From Methylovulum sp. (GTDB lineage: Bacteria > Pseudomonadota > Gammaproteobacteria > Methylococcales > Methylomonadaceae), in contig NZ_JAQTZU010000015.1 in the NCBI RefSeq assembly GCF_028687615.1, positions 1 through 64,000 of the forward strand: a DNA stretch of 64,000 nt, in the 5' to 3' direction. Positions 1 to 9,249 of the stretch are shown here, piece by piece. The notes below the pieces were generated by a model, which ran no database searches, was not told the origin of the DNA, and saw nothing but the letters and a program-made list of their open reading frames with translations. The position numbers and the translations under genes are program-made. The stretch's first letter is position 1; every line of letters begins with the position of its first letter.

Positions 1-70
1 CTTCAGCGTTTTGTATTTTTTCTCGGACGGCGTGCGTGGTCGTGGCTGTTCCGTGTAGTAGTTGCCCCAT
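1..70 (-). CDS. IS481-family transposase, N-terminal fragment (continues beyond window start)
   Basis: The minus strand from an ATG at 70 encodes MGQLLHGTATTTHAVREKI and a few more residues before the window ends. This opening is typical of IS481-type DDE transposases, in which it precedes the helix-turn-helix DNA-binding region. An AAGGAG ribosome-binding site lies about 8 bases upstream of the ATG. Only 23 codons are visible, so the catalytic domain and the state of the gene (intact or decayed) cannot be judged. The family call rests on the N-terminal signature alone. Confidence 0.7.
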   Translation of the reverse strand, partial: MGQLLHGTATTTHAVREKIQNAE

Positions 71-136
71 AGCTTTTGCTCCTTGAGTTTAGGATATAGT
101 AAACCATTTAAATGCGGGACTAAACAACTAACGCCT
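71..136. mobile_element. Probable terminal region of the IS481-like insertion sequence
   Basis: This is the stretch between the transposase start and the unrelated DNA that follows. Read on the minus strand it holds a TTTAGTCCCGC-like segment (about 116-128) about 50 bases upstream of the start codon, where IS481 elements carry their terminal inverted repeat. The other end is outside the window, so the exact boundary and any target duplication cannot be fixed. Confidence 0.4.
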
Positions 137-354
137 TTGTGGGCAAATAAGTGGCAACTTGAAATCGTCCCCTAGCCTTTTTTCGCTTTATAACGCAAGC
201 CGGAGTCGTTTTGTTCCAATAGTAGGCATCTTAAGCGACCCGTTATGTAACGATTTTAGTACCTATAGCGATTTTGAAACTCCGTCCCGCTCCAATCAAT
301 CGAAGCTAAACAAATGCTCAGTACCCTTTCGTGCTTTTCGTGGACAACTTGGCA
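137..354. other. Non-coding spacer with a GTCCACGAAA repeat remnant
   Basis: No credible gene is seen between the IS end and msrQ. Bases 325-349 (CCCTTTCGTGCTTTTCGTGG and following ACAA) match, on the minus strand, the GTCCACGAAA-AGCACGAAA repeat found at 15.3, 15.6, 17.4 and 53.4 kb. This is a further copy or partial copy of that interspersed element. Confidence 0.4.
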
Positions 355-975
355 TCAACTTTTAGCTTGTCTCCCACGCCACCAATAAAAAACCCGAAAT
401 CCCAACAACACCGCTAAAACCACCGCAAAAGTCATCGGGTTGGTCAGGTCTTTTTTCACCAGCCACCAATAATGCACCACGCCGCCGACACCGACGACAT
501 AAACCAAGCGGTGCAAGCATCGCCAGCGTTTGCCACCGAGTTTTTTGATCAACGCATTATTGGACGTGATTGCCAGCGGAAGCAGCAATAAGAATGACGG
601 GAAACCAACGGTGATGTAGGGACGTTTGATGATGTCCTTGACGATGCCGTTCCAGTCAAAAAATTGGTCTAGCACCAAGTAGGTCAAAAAATGCAGGCTT
701 GCGTAGAAAAATGCGGACAAGCCTAACATGCGGCGGGTACGTGTTAGCCAATTCCAACCGGTGAGTTTGCGTAATGGCGTGATGCCCAGCGTCACCATGA
801 TCAGCGTCAGCGTCCAATAACCGGTGCTACGGGTAATTTTTTCGATGGGGTTCGCGCCCAAACCATCCGTTATGCCGCCGATGATGAGCCTGACGAACGG
901 AATCAGTGCCAATAAAAAGATGATGGTTTTTACCCGGCTTAGGGTTTTATCGTCGAGTTTTTTGATGGCTATCAT
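355..975 (-). CDS. msrQ: MsrQ, heme-binding membrane subunit of the MsrPQ methionine sulfoxide reductase
   Basis: A 206-residue integral membrane protein of the YedZ/MsrQ family. It takes electrons from the quinone pool or a flavin reductase through b-type heme and passes them to periplasmic MsrP, which reduces methionine sulfoxide in oxidised envelope proteins. About five to six hydrophobic helices are visible, with histidines in FFYASLHFLTYLVLD, KRWRCLHRLVYVVG and GGVVHYWW that fit heme ligation in the family. It lies 2 bp downstream of msrP on the same strand, the usual msrPQ operon order. Length is normal for the family. Confidence 0.93.
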   Translation of the reverse strand: MIAIKKLDDKTLSRVKTIIFLLALIPFVRLIIGGITDGLGANPIEKITRSTGYWTLTLIMVTLGITPLRKLTGWNWLTRTRRMLGLSAFFYASLHFLTYLVLDQFFDWNGIVKDIIKRPYITVGFPSFLLLLPLAITSNNALIKKLGGKRWRCLHRLVYVVGVGGVVHYWWLVKKDLTNPMTFAVVLAVLLGFRVFYWWRGRQAKS

Positions 976-977
976 AT

Positions 978-1910
978 TTAGAAATATTTTTGCAAATCCA
1001 TACCCGAATAAAGCCCCGCGACTTGGTCGGCATAACCGTTAAACGGCAAAGTCGGGCGTTTGAAAAAATCGCCGATACGGCGTTCTTTGGCTTGCGACCA
1101 GCGGCGATGATCGACTTCGGGATTGACGTTTGAGTAAAAACCATATTCGCTAGGCCCGGCTTTCATCCAGGCGGAAACAGGCTGATGTTCGGTGAAGCGG
1201 ATTTTGACGATGGATTTCGCGCTCTTGAAGCCGTATTTCCACGGAATGACGATGCGGATCGGCGCACCATTTTGATTGGGCAGCATCTCGCCGTACAAAC
1301 CAAAAGTCAGCAAGGTCAAAGGGTGCATGGCTTCGTCCATGCGCAAACCTTCGTTGTAAGGCCATTCCAGCACAGCGGAACGTTGCCCTGGCATTTGCAT
1401 CGGGTCTTGCAGGGTGATGAACTCGACAAACTTGGCGTTGCCGGTGGGTTCGACTTGTTTAATCAGTTCGGACAAGGGATAACCTAGCCACGGAATCACC
1501 ATTGACCAGGCTTCAACACAACGCAAACGGTAGACGCGCTCTTCCATCGCCGCCAGTTTCAGCAATTCTTCGATAGCAAAGGTTTTAGGTTTGTGGACCT
1601 CACCTTCCACCGTAACAGTCCACGGGCGGGTTTTTAAGGTGTGGGCGTGTCGCGCCGGATCGTCTTTGCTGGTGCCGAATTCGTAGAAATTGTTATAGCC
1701 CGTCACGTCTTTGTATGGGGTTTTCTCTTCATCCAACAAATACGCCTGATTGGCAGTAGCAGGCAGTTTATCGGCGGCCCATAGCGATTCAGGCAACAAA
1801 CCGGCTGCTGAGACGCCTGCCGCCATTTGCATAAAACGCCGCCTATCAGTGTAATGTTCGCGTGAAGTGATTTCAGATGGCAAAATCCTAGTGTCTATTT
1901 TATCTCTCAT
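978..1910 (-). CDS. msrP: MsrP, periplasmic molybdopterin-dependent methionine sulfoxide reductase
   Basis: A 310-residue molybdoenzyme of the YedY/MsrP family (sulfite-oxidase fold). It reduces both methionine sulfoxide diastereomers in periplasmic proteins using electrons from MsrQ. The N-terminus has a twin-arginine export signal ([11 protein letters not shown], about residues 22-32, then a hydrophobic stretch), as expected for a cofactor loaded in the cytoplasm. The segment [16 protein letters not shown] (about 127-142) carries the conserved cysteine expected to ligate molybdenum. The ATG at 1910 is the natural start, and msrQ follows 2 bp after the stop. Confidence 0.95.
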   Translation of the reverse strand: MRDKIDTRILPSEITSREHYTDRRRFMQMAAGVSAAGLLPESLWAADKLPATANQAYLLDEEKTPYKDVTGYNNFYEFGTSKDDPARHAHTLKTRPWTVTVEGEVHKPKTFAIEELLKLAAMEERVYRLRCVEAWSMVIPWLGYPLSELIKQVEPTGNAKFVEFITLQDPMQMPGQRSAVLEWPYNEGLRMDEAMHPLTLLTFGLYGEMLPNQNGAPIRIVIPWKYGFKSAKSIVKIRFTEHQPVSAWMKAGPSEYGFYSNVNPEVDHRRWSQAKERRIGDFFKRPTLPFNGYADQVAGLYSGMDLQKYF

Positions 1911-2303
1911 AACGGCGTTCCTGTTGGGTGTTAGGTGGATGGCTTTTATAAGTGGTCGTGCGGGAGTTAGTTTGCTTACCTGTTTTTATATTTTATTAAT
2001 CTTACATTCAACTCATAAGTGCTTACGCCAAAAAAAGCGTGGGCGAGGCATTCCCTGTTCAATGTAGGCATTTATGAAACACACATAACTTATTGAATAG
2101 GATTGTAATATTATAAGAAACATCGCTTTGGCTTTGTCACCCCATCATTTACATTTTGTCCCTATCATTGATTAAAACCTAATGGACGGTTAGCAAACCA
2201 GCTCTAACAGCGGACAGGGCATCTAAAATCGTTTACCCGATAATCTTGATAAGGCAAGCCAGATGGACAAGACCTTGCAGATATTAAAAACCTGAAAGAT
2301 TGC
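1911..2303. other. Spacer upstream of msrP without a recognisable gene
   Basis: About 390 bases with no supported ORF. It should hold the msrPQ promoter, but no consensus sigma-70 pair or operator stands out. The right side is bounded by the palindromic element at 2304-2426. Confidence 0.4.
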
Positions 2304-2426
2304 TTAGGAATGGGCATGGAATAGTTTTGGCAATTACCCGCTAGACCTGTCAGGTTTTAATACCCTCTGGGGCACAAGAAACCTGACAGGTCTCAATCCA
2401 CAAACTTATTCCATGCCCATTCCTTA
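2304..2426. repeat. Palindromic element with TTAGGAATGGGCATGGAATA ends, copy 1
   Basis: The 20-base ends at 2304-2323 and 2407-2426 are inverted copies that match at 19 of 20 positions. An inner 14-base inverted pair (GACCTGTCAGGTTT at 2344-2357, complement at 2379-2392) makes a nested hairpin. Related ends occur at 27733-27838 and 46142-46246, and a shorter version at 41984-42014. The element sits 2 bp past the stop of the DUF5765-like gene. The size and non-coding interior suggest a MITE-like or REP-like element. Confidence 0.75.
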
Positions 2427-2428
2427 CA

Positions 2429-3181
2429 TTAATCATCAACCCTCAACCACCGCCACCAAAACCAGCCTCGCACATGTAAATAACCCCGAATCGGTGTTTT
2501 CAAAAGCAGCAGCAACAAACCAATCGAGTACAAGCACCAAACCGCCGCCCATTCGTTAGGGTTATTCGTGCTTAGATACGCCAAAAATGGCCCGGTGACC
2601 AAATGATACGCTGTCATTTTCCACGAACCATAAAGCACCGGCATGATAAACGCGGCGACAATGTACATATTAAACAGCACCAGATTGGCAATCGCCGGAA
2701 TTTCCCAGGCGATATGCCATTGACCGGAAACAGAACAGATTTTTTTACCGCAAAACGGCACGTTAAATGACTCAAAATAATCGCTGAACAACACGATCTT
2801 GGTTTTCACGTCATAACACATCGGTGCCCAGTCAAACGGATACAGGCGTATCAATAGGCAAACGGTGGCGATAAAGCAGATGAAATACACCGCCGGCGAA
2901 ATTTTCTGGCGGATAGCTGCGGGGATAAAATACAGGGAAACGGCGTTGACGAAAAATGGCTGGAAGGCGATATGGATATAGCCCAGCAAGGTGGCGATCT
3001 GGTTGCCAGGGTTGGCGCAATCGTCTATCACCGTATAGGTATAAGCTTGCAAGGCTTCCATCAAAGAAAAAAAGCCCAACGCCGCACACAAAGCCAACGG
3101 CTCTTTTTTATAGTAAAAATAAACAGTACTGCTTAATCCAATGCCCGCCAAAACGGTGGACGCTTCGCCACTCCAGCACAT
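2429..3181 (-). CDS. DUF5765-like multi-pass membrane protein
   Basis: A 250-residue protein beginning MCWSGEASTVLAGIG, with about six to eight hydrophobic segments. The opening resembles a family of uncharacterised bacterial membrane proteins (DUF5765), whose function is unknown. The ATG at 3181 is preferred over an upstream start 19 codons earlier, because GGGGAAG lies 5-6 bases before it and the extra residues (NNNNR) look like translated leader. It is monocistronic, followed at once by a palindromic element. Confidence 0.7.
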   Translation of the reverse strand: MCWSGEASTVLAGIGLSSTVYFYYKKEPLALCAALGFFSLMEALQAYTYTVIDDCANPGNQIATLLGYIHIAFQPFFVNAVSLYFIPAAIRQKISPAVYFICFIATVCLLIRLYPFDWAPMCYDVKTKIVLFSDYFESFNVPFCGKKICSVSGQWHIAWEIPAIANLVLFNMYIVAAFIMPVLYGSWKMTAYHLVTGPFLAYLSTNNPNEWAAVWCLYSIGLLLLLLKTPIRGYLHVRGWFWWRWLRVDD

Positions 3182-3238
3182 AACAACTTCCCCTATCCTA
3201 TTGTTATTATTTATCCTTTTTAGGGGATGGTGAATCAC

Positions 3239-3554
3239 ATAAACGCCAAGCGTATTTATGCTGGCTTACCTTTTCACGCTCCCGGTCGGAAACCAGTAAA
3301 TGACCGAAGGTTTAAAAACCTTCACGGACATTATGAGTGCAAAATTATTGCCCCCCGCGCTGAAATTACGTTAAAAGCCAGCATAGACCAACGATACAAA
3401 GCCGCATCATAAGCAAATAATGAAGCAAATAATGTGCTTTCAGCTTGGCACATCCTACTCCTGTTTTATCCGGCCTTGAAATATTACACGGCTGCCTACC
3501 AAAGTAGCCACCCAGATTCACCCAGATTCGCCACCGCGCTGTTCGGGCACAAAC
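3239..3554. other. Spacer between ubiC and the DUF5765-like gene
   Basis: About 316 bases without a convincing gene. A plus-strand open frame here runs antisense into ubiC and has no family resemblance. A short direct doubling is visible near 3412-3432 (AAGCAAATAATG twice) and near 3508-3527 (CACCCAGATT twice). No terminator or RNA gene was recognised. Confidence 0.4.
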
Positions 3555-4115
3555 TCAAATTTCCAAACTGTCCGCCAAAAAAAACTCGCTCACCAGCAAA
3601 TGCTGGTGTTGCAAGCCATACACCGTGCGCCTACCCCAAACTGGCCGGTCGATCTGTGCCAATTCCCGCGTATCGGCAATCCAAGCATAAGGCTGCGTCT
3701 GGCAGACATCCAACTGCAAACGAGCCAGTTTCGGATAGGCAAAAATCACTTCACCCAGCGGGCGTGTGCCGAGTTTTGCCAAATTGCTATGGGCAAAGGT
3801 GATGGTGTCTGCCGGAATCACGGTACGGGCAAGAATCAGTGGTTTGCCATCGGCGTGGAGCAGGACTTCACGGACTAATGCGTGAATGTGGGTTGGAATT
3901 TGCAAACGGTGTTGTTCGGATAAAAACGGCGTTTGCCACTGTTGCCAAAGGACGCTGACTTTGACCGCGTTGCCATAAGTGCGGCGTAGACGTTGCGTCA
4001 ATGATCCGGTTTCATACGTCCAGGATTGTACGGCGGTGGGCAGTTGGTGGCGGGTTCCGCGCCGATTTTCCCGCCATTGCGGATCGCGCAGGAATAACTG
4101 GCTTCTGGTGGTCAA
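3555..4115 (-). CDS. ubiC: UbiC, chorismate--pyruvate lyase
   Basis: Splits chorismate into 4-hydroxybenzoate and pyruvate, the first committed step of ubiquinone synthesis in the cytosol. The segment QSWTYETGSLTQRLRRTYG is the family's N-terminal signature, and an arginine-containing REVLLHADGKPLILARTVIP block and a GTRPLGEVIF block follow as expected. A TTG start at 4115 is preferred: GAGG lies 8 bases upstream and the 186-residue product fits the family. The longer GTG start at 4163 would run 46 bp into recG. It overlaps the last codon of recG, suggesting translational coupling. Confidence 0.88.
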   Translation of the reverse strand: MTTRSQLFLRDPQWRENRRGTRHQLPTAVQSWTYETGSLTQRLRRTYGNAVKVSVLWQQWQTPFLSEQHRLQIPTHIHALVREVLLHADGKPLILARTVIPADTITFAHSNLAKLGTRPLGEVIFAYPKLARLQLDVCQTQPYAWIADTRELAQIDRPVWGRRTVYGLQHQHLLVSEFFLADSLEI

Positions 4116-4117
4116 GC

Positions 4118-6214
4118 TTAAACCTCGGCGTAAAACGTTTCTGTACCCAACCAGCGGCCACACAGCCGTGGCACCGCGTCGGGTGTTTCGGTAAACAATC
4201 GTTCGCTAACTTTTGCAATTTCGGCAATTAATTCGCCATCGCGTTGCAAGTCGGCAATTTTAAACTGCATCGCGCCCGTTTGCCGCGTCCCCATGACTTC
4301 GCCGGGACCGCGCAATTGCAGGTCTTTTTCGGCGATGACAAAACCGTCGTTGCTGTCACGCAAAATCCCCAGCCGTTGCCGGGCGGTTTCCGACAAGGGC
4401 GATTGGTACATCAGCAAGCAGTAGCTGTCATCTTTGCCCCGCCCTACCCTGCCGCGCAATTGGTGCAGTTGCGACAACCCTAAGCGTTCGGGGTTTTCGA
4501 TAATCATCAAGCCTGCATTCGGCACGTCCACGCCGACTTCAATCACGGTGGTGGCGACCAGCAAATCCAGTTGGTGCTGTTTGAACGCCTGCATCACCGC
4601 GTCTTTTTCCAAGCTTTTCATGCGCCCATGCACCAGCCCGACGCGCACAGCGGGCAAGGCTTGCGTCAAACTTTCGGCTGTTTGTTCGGCGGCTTGGCAT
4701 TGCAGAGTTTCCGATTCTTCGATCAAAGTGCATACCCAATAGGCTTGGCGGCGTTTGCCCACCCATTCGTTGATCCGCGCCACCACGTCGGCGCGGCGTT
4801 CGGACGGGATGACGCGGGTGACGACGGGCTGCCGTCCGGGCGGCAATTCGTCGATGACGGACACGTCCAAATCGGCGTATTGCAGCATCGCCAAGGTGCG
4901 CGGAATCGGCGTGGCGGTCATCACCAATTGGTGCGGACGCATCCCCGCTTGCTGGCTTTTTTCGCGCAAGGCCAGGCGTTGATGGACACCAAAGCGGTGT
5001 TGTTCATCAATGATAACCAGCCCAAGCTTGTGGAACTGCACGGCTTCCTGGAACAAGGCGTGGGTGCCGATCACCAGATTGACCGTGCCATCCGCCAGCC
5101 CTTGCAGCACCGTCTGGCGGGCGCGGCCTTTGCTTTGTCCACTCAAGAAACTGATTTGCATATCAAATCCGGCAAACCACACGCTGAAATTACGCAAATG
5201 TTGTTCCGCCAACAATTCGGTCGGGGCCATCAGCGCGGCCTGATAACCCGCCGTCATCGCCAGCAAGACCGTGTAGGCGGCGACGATGGTCTTGCCGGAA
5301 CCGACATCGCCTTGCACCAGGCGCATCATCGGTTTAGGCTGGCGGCAATCGGCGACGATGTCGGCAATCACCCGTTGTTGCGCACCCGTCAAACTGAACG
5401 GCAAGGAACGTAAAAAATGTGCGGTGCTTGACGTGTCTTCATGAAAAACCGGGGCTTGCCAGACACTGGCTTGCCGTTTCAACGACGACAACCGTAAATG
5501 ATGCGCTAGCAGTTCTTCAAAGGCCAAACGTTTCAAGGCCGGAACGCTACCGTCTTGCAGGGCCTCCACGGTGACGGTTTCATCAGGGGCATGTAGGGTT
5601 TGAATGGCTTCCGCCAAAGAGGGATAGCCAAAATCTTGCAACAGCATCGTAGGCAACCAATCGGTCAATAGCTCGGGATGTTTTTCACAAAACTGCAAAA
5701 CTTGTTTAATGGCTTTGCGGACGACATTCTGGCTTAAGCCCTCGGTGAGCGGATAGACGGGGGTCAACCGCGTGTCGGTGACTGCCGCATCGGGACCGCT
5801 GATGACGCTGTAATCAGGATGCACCATCTCCAAACCCGCCATGCCCAAGCGGATTTCGGCGAACACGCATAGCCAAGTACCCGGCTTGAAAACATTATGC
5901 TGGTTGGCGGTGAAATGGAAAAACCGCAACATCACCGCCCCTGTGCCGTCACTGATTTTGCAGACCAGGCTTTTGCGGCCTCTGGGCAGGACATCAATAA
6001 ATTCCACTTTGCCGCAGACTAGCGCGGTCATGCCCGCCATCAGCCCCACTATGGGCGTGACGCGGGTGCGGTCTTCGTAACGGTGCGGTAAATGGAACAA
6101 TAAATCTTGCACGGTACGCAAACCCAGTTTTTCAAAACGGCTGGCGGTTTGGGCACCGATACCGTTGAGGCAGATAAGGGGTTGTTTCAGAAGGTTCATG
6201 CAATCGTATTCCAA
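4118..6214 (-). CDS. recG: RecG, ATP-dependent DNA helicase
   Basis: A 698-residue branch-migration helicase that remodels stalled forks, R-loops and Holliday junctions. The N-terminal wedge/OB region (to about residue 270) is followed by superfamily 2 motifs: GDVGSGKT (motif I, about 303-310), PTELLAEQ (Ia), DEQHRFG (II, the RecG-type DEQH), MTATPIPR (III), HGRMKS, TTVIEVGVDVPNA and QLRGRVGRG (VI). Length is normal. A TTG at 6214 with AGGAAGG 8 bases upstream is the best-supported start, and an ATG five codons later at 6199 is the alternative. ubiC follows with a short overlap. Confidence 0.95.
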   Translation of the reverse strand: MEYDCMNLLKQPLICLNGIGAQTASRFEKLGLRTVQDLLFHLPHRYEDRTRVTPIVGLMAGMTALVCGKVEFIDVLPRGRKSLVCKISDGTGAVMLRFFHFTANQHNVFKPGTWLCVFAEIRLGMAGLEMVHPDYSVISGPDAAVTDTRLTPVYPLTEGLSQNVVRKAIKQVLQFCEKHPELLTDWLPTMLLQDFGYPSLAEAIQTLHAPDETVTVEALQDGSVPALKRLAFEELLAHHLRLSSLKRQASVWQAPVFHEDTSSTAHFLRSLPFSLTGAQQRVIADIVADCRQPKPMMRLVQGDVGSGKTIVAAYTVLLAMTAGYQAALMAPTELLAEQHLRNFSVWFAGFDMQISFLSGQSKGRARQTVLQGLADGTVNLVIGTHALFQEAVQFHKLGLVIIDEQHRFGVHQRLALREKSQQAGMRPHQLVMTATPIPRTLAMLQYADLDVSVIDELPPGRQPVVTRVIPSERRADVVARINEWVGKRRQAYWVCTLIEESETLQCQAAEQTAESLTQALPAVRVGLVHGRMKSLEKDAVMQAFKQHQLDLLVATTVIEVGVDVPNAGLMIIENPERLGLSQLHQLRGRVGRGKDDSYCLLMYQSPLSETARQRLGILRDSNDGFVIAEKDLQLRGPGEVMGTRQTGAMQFKIADLQRDGELIAEIAKVSERLFTETPDAVPRLCGRWLGTETFYAEV

Positions 6215-6366
6215 GCGTTTACCCTTCCTGGACGAGATGATGCCTATTCACAGAAATATGAATTGCCGACATTTAGAGAATGGTGGGATGGGTTGACGAC
6301 AGGAAGCCCATCAATTACGTCAAAACGATGGGCATCCCTTCGTTCGCCCATCCTGTTGGCTGATGC

Positions 6367-6768
6367 TTACAGCGGATATTCTTGGATGGGCAAGTGCATG
6401 ACCGCGTCCATTTCCACTGCCGCGCCTTTTGGCAAAGAAGCCACGCCTACCGCCGCGCGTGCCGGATACGGCTGCTCAAAATACTGTCCCATAATTTCAT
6501 TGACCACCGGAAAATTTGCCAGGTCGGTCAGGAACACGTTCAATTTGACGATATGGGAAAAATCCCCGCCCGCCGCTTCGGCAACGGCTTTCAGGTTATC
6601 AAACACCCGGATGATTTGCACGGTGATGCCGCCTTCAACCAGCGTCATCGTTTCTGGGATTAGCGGGATTTGTCCTGACAGGTACACGGTATGCCCGACT
6701 TTGACGGCTTGGGAATATGTGCCTATGGCTTGCGGGGCTTTATCAGTCTGGATAATTTCTTTGGTCAT
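6367..6768 (-). CDS. ridA: RidA family enamine/imine deaminase
   Basis: A 133-residue protein of the RidA/YjgF family, which hydrolyses reactive 2-aminoacrylate and related enamines released by PLP enzymes. The blocks [23 protein letters not shown] and [20 protein letters not shown] are characteristic; the arginine in the last one binds the substrate carboxylate. The ATG at 6768 is chosen over a start eight codons upstream because AAGG lies about 8 bases before it and the family starts there. In many proteobacteria ridA is close to spoT and recG, which matches the neighbour here. Confidence 0.93.
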   Translation of the reverse strand: MTKEIIQTDKAPQAIGTYSQAVKVGHTVYLSGQIPLIPETMTLVEGGITVQIIRVFDNLKAVAEAAGGDFSHIVKLNVFLTDLANFPVVNEIMGQYFEQPYPARAAVGVASLPKGAAVEMDAVMHLPIQEYPL

Positions 6769-6944
6769 GCTGCTACCTTTTATATACGGCAAAACTGCCT
6801 TGCGTGGATGAGGATTTATCGGCGCAATTATAGGGTATTTTTAAGCGGATGTGACTGGCAATTGCGGGATGGTGGCTTGCTTTGCCACCCATGTTGAGGA
6901 TTGGAAATAAAACTGGGGGGTAATTTGAAATTAACAGAATAAGT

Positions 6945-7511
6945 TTAGGTATTTAGCTTATTCATCGCCGCCGCAATTTGACCGCTGACAATTTGCCCTA
7001 TATAAGGTTTCGCCAATTCAAAACTGCCTTCCAATAACAGCCAATCGGTTTTGGAAGGTTCTGACAAGACATAATCGGCAACTACCTTACCAGCGGCGGG
7101 CCGGCCTATGCCGATTCGAAGACGGTAAAAATCGTTGCCACCAAGATGGGCGATGATGTCGCGCAAGCCGTTGTGTCCGGCATGACCGCCACCTTTTTTA
7201 AGCTTGACCACGCCAACGTCGAAATCCAGTTCATCGTGGACAACGAGAATTTCTTCGGGCGGGATTTTGTAATATCGGGCGACTTTGCCGACGGCTTGCC
7301 CGCTACGATTCATAAAGGTTCCGGGTTTTAACAACAAGAGCTTATGGTAAGCGATGCTACATTCCGCCAAACTCCCTTGAAATTTGGCTTCCAATTGCCA
7401 AGAACCACGATAATCGGCAAGCAAAGTGTCTAAAAACAAAAACCCGGCATTGTGCCGGGTTTTTTCGTACTGACGACCTGGATTTCCTAAACCGACAATC
7501 AATTTAATCAT
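6945..7511 (-). CDS. pth: Pth, peptidyl-tRNA hydrolase
   Basis: Recycles peptidyl-tRNA that drops off ribosomes. At 188 residues it has normal length. Visible signatures are LIVGLGNPGRQYEKTRHNAG (residues 3-22, with the catalytic histidine in RHNAG), FMNRSGQAV and VVHDELDFDVG. The third gene of the conserved prs-rplY-pth run, it starts 35 bp after rplY ends. A perfect 12-bp hairpin followed by a T-rich run lies inside its early codons (see 7438-7464). Confidence 0.95.
   Translation of the reverse strand: MIKLIVGLGNPGRQYEKTRHNAGFLFLDTLLADYRGSWQLEAKFQGSLAECSIAYHKLLLLKPGTFMNRSGQAVGKVARYYKIPPEEILVVHDELDFDVGVVKLKKGGGHAGHNGLRDIIAHLGGNDFYRLRIGIGRPAAGKVVADYVLSEPSKTDWLLLEGSFELAKPYIGQIVSGQIAAAMNKLNT
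7438..7464 (-). promoter_or_regulatory. Terminator-shaped hairpin inside the pth coding sequence
   Basis: Arms AAAAACCCGGCA (7438-7449) and TGCCGGGTTTTT (7453-7464) pair perfectly with a 3-base loop. In the sense direction of pth the stem ends in TTTTTGTTTTTAG. This is the shape of an intrinsic terminator, placed over codons for the conserved KTRHNAGFLFL segment. It may cause partial termination or attenuation, or may be a codon-choice coincidence. Confidence 0.45.
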
Positions 7512-7546
7512 GATAGGGTTTGGTCATTCCAAATCTTTAAAACACA

Positions 7547-8134
7547 TTAGCTGGCAGCTTTGGTAGGCATCATTGTGACGACCGGGTGATTGTGCTCTTC
7601 ACCTTGCGCTAAAACGACGATTGCCACGCCATTAGGCAAAACTAAATCTGACAAATGCAAAGTTTCACCAATATCCAAATTAGCCAAATCAACCTCTATA
7701 AACTCAGGCAAAGAGGAAGGCAAGCAAGAAATTTCTACATCAGCCATTGAGTGTGCGGCAACACCGCTTTTTTTACCACCAACAGAAGTTGCTTCATTGA
7801 TAAAATGCAAAGGCACATGGACTTTAACGGTCTCTGACATATCAACGCGCAAAAAATCCAAATGCAGGACTTGGAATCTGGCAGGGTTACGTTGGACACC
7901 TTTGAGAATCGCTTTTTCGATTTTCCCGTCAACTGTTATATCAAGCACATGGGAATAAACCGCTTCATGCTCAAGATGCTTGATCACTTCATTGTGGTTC
8001 AACACCAGCATTTGAGGGTCACGATGACCACCATAAATTACCGCAGGCACGTTACCTTGGCGACGTGAACGTCTCGCCGCACCTTTTCCAGAATCGGCAC
8101 GACCTTCGGCTACAAACTCAAATACATTAGACAT
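7547..8134 (-). CDS. rplY: Ribosomal protein bL25, long (CTC) form
   Basis: A 195-residue bL25 of the general-stress (CTC) type: an N-terminal 5S-rRNA-binding L25 domain (GAARRSRRQGNVPAVIYGG near the start) followed by a C-terminal TL5-like domain rich in acidic and hydrophobic residues. The ATG at 8134 is preferred over a start eight codons upstream: the family begins there and a GAAAAGAGA purine run precedes it. It lies between prs and pth, the usual gammaproteobacterial order, probably one transcript. Confidence 0.94.
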   Translation of the reverse strand: MSNVFEFVAEGRADSGKGAARRSRRQGNVPAVIYGGHRDPQMLVLNHNEVIKHLEHEAVYSHVLDITVDGKIEKAILKGVQRNPARFQVLHLDFLRVDMSETVKVHVPLHFINEATSVGGKKSGVAAHSMADVEISCLPSSLPEFIEVDLANLDIGETLHLSDLVLPNGVAIVVLAQGEEHNHPVVTMMPTKAAS

Positions 8135-8176
8135 TCTCTTTTCAACCCCGCACTTCAACGTGCTTTTATTAAACTT

Positions 8177-9130
8177 TTAATCAACATATAGCGAACTGAC
8201 AGATTCACCCACAGCAATCCGCCTTATCGTTTCCGCTAACATTTCAGCAACCGACAATTGCCTGATTTTGCCAGAATCTACTGCTTCCTGGCTCAACGGT
8301 ATGGTGTCCGTAACTACCAGCTCATCCAAGGAAGAGCCAGTCAAATTCTTCATGGCCGGGCCAGACAGAACAGCGTGTGTGCAATAAGCCAAAACCTTAA
8401 CGGCCCCGTGCTTTTTTAAAGCCGCCGCCGCATGGCATAAAGTGCCAGCGGTATCGACAATATCATCTATCAGGATACAAGTGCGTCCATCAACATCACC
8501 GATAATGTGCATAACTTCTGCAACATTGGCTTTTAACCTGCGTTTGTCTATGATCGCCAAATCGGCATCATTCAAGCGTTTGGCAAGTGCCCTGGCCCTG
8601 ACAACGCCACCGACATCCGGCGAAACGACTATCAAATCTTTATACTGTTGCCGCCAAATATCGCCTAACAATATCGGCGAGGCATAAACATTATCGACAG
8701 GTATATCAAAGAAACCTTGGATTTGATCCGCATGCAAATCAACCGTCAACAAACGGCTGGCCCCTGCTTGCTCGATCATTTTGGCCACCAGCTTGGCACT
8801 GATGGGGACCCGTGCCGAACGTGAACGCCGGTCTTGCCGTGCATAACCATAATAAGGCATCACGGCGGTAATACGCGATGCAGATGCCCGTTTAAGGGCG
8901 TCAATCATCACCAATAACTCCATTAAATTCTCGTTGGTTGGTGAACAAGTAGGCTGGATTACGAAAACATCCTTACCTCGGACATTCTCTTCAATTTCCA
9001 CCGCAATTTCACCATCACTAAACCTGCCGACTGCCGCCATCCCTAAGCGCATGTTCAACTTTTTAACAATACCTTCGGACAAGGCCAAGTTAGCATTTCC
9101 AGAAAACACCATCATTGAGGTGTCATTCAT
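8177..9130 (-). CDS. prs: Ribose-phosphate pyrophosphokinase
   Basis: Makes PRPP from ribose 5-phosphate and ATP for nucleotide, histidine, tryptophan and NAD synthesis. The 317-residue length is normal. Visible: [17 protein letters not shown] at the N-terminus, [12 protein letters not shown] (ATP loop), [14 protein letters not shown] (metal binding, PRPP synthetase signature) and [14 protein letters not shown] (PRPP-binding loop). A closely spaced methionine pair at codons 6-7 offers alternative starts. It lies directly after the tRNA-Gln gene on the same strand. In this organism its substrate also links to the RuMP and pentose phosphate enzymes encoded at 36-43 kb. Confidence 0.96.
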   Translation of the reverse strand: MNDTSMMVFSGNANLALSEGIVKKLNMRLGMAAVGRFSDGEIAVEIEENVRGKDVFVIQPTCSPTNENLMELLVMIDALKRASASRITAVMPYYGYARQDRRSRSARVPISAKLVAKMIEQAGASRLLTVDLHADQIQGFFDIPVDNVYASPILLGDIWRQQYKDLIVVSPDVGGVVRARALAKRLNDADLAIIDKRRLKANVAEVMHIIGDVDGRTCILIDDIVDTAGTLCHAAAALKKHGAVKVLAYCTHAVLSGPAMKNLTGSSLDELVVTDTIPLSQEAVDSGKIRQLSVAEMLAETIRRIAVGESVSSLYVD

Positions 9131-9170
9131 TCAAGCTCTCCCACACGAATTTAACTTAAATGGATGTAAA

Positions 9171-9245
9171 TGGCTGGGTCGCAAGGATTCGAACCTTGGT
9201 ATGCGGAGATCAAAACCCCGTGCCTTACCGCTTGGCGACGACCCA
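9171..9245 (-). tRNA. tRNA-Gln (anticodon TTG)
   Basis: The minus strand folds as a complete 75-base tRNA: acceptor TGGGTCG pairing with CGACCCA, a D-arm with CCAAGCGGTAAGG, an anticodon loop TTTTGAT giving anticodon TTG, a T-arm with GGTTCGAATCC and an encoded CCA end. The sequence resembles enterobacterial tRNA-Gln throughout. Its place between ispE and prs is the conserved gammaproteobacterial position. Confidence 0.96.
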
Positions 9246-9249
9246 ATAA

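Noticed and set aside
159-365. 68-codon plus-strand open frame near the window start
   Set aside because: No family signature, runs into the GTCCACGAAA-type repeat and has no good ribosome-binding site.
3434-3802. 122-codon plus-strand open frame opposite ubiC
   Set aside because: Its second half is antisense to ubiC and its first half is spacer; no family resemblance.
4571-5413. 280-codon plus-strand open frame
   Set aside because: It is antisense to recG, H-, Q- and R-rich and without family similarity; recG is certain.
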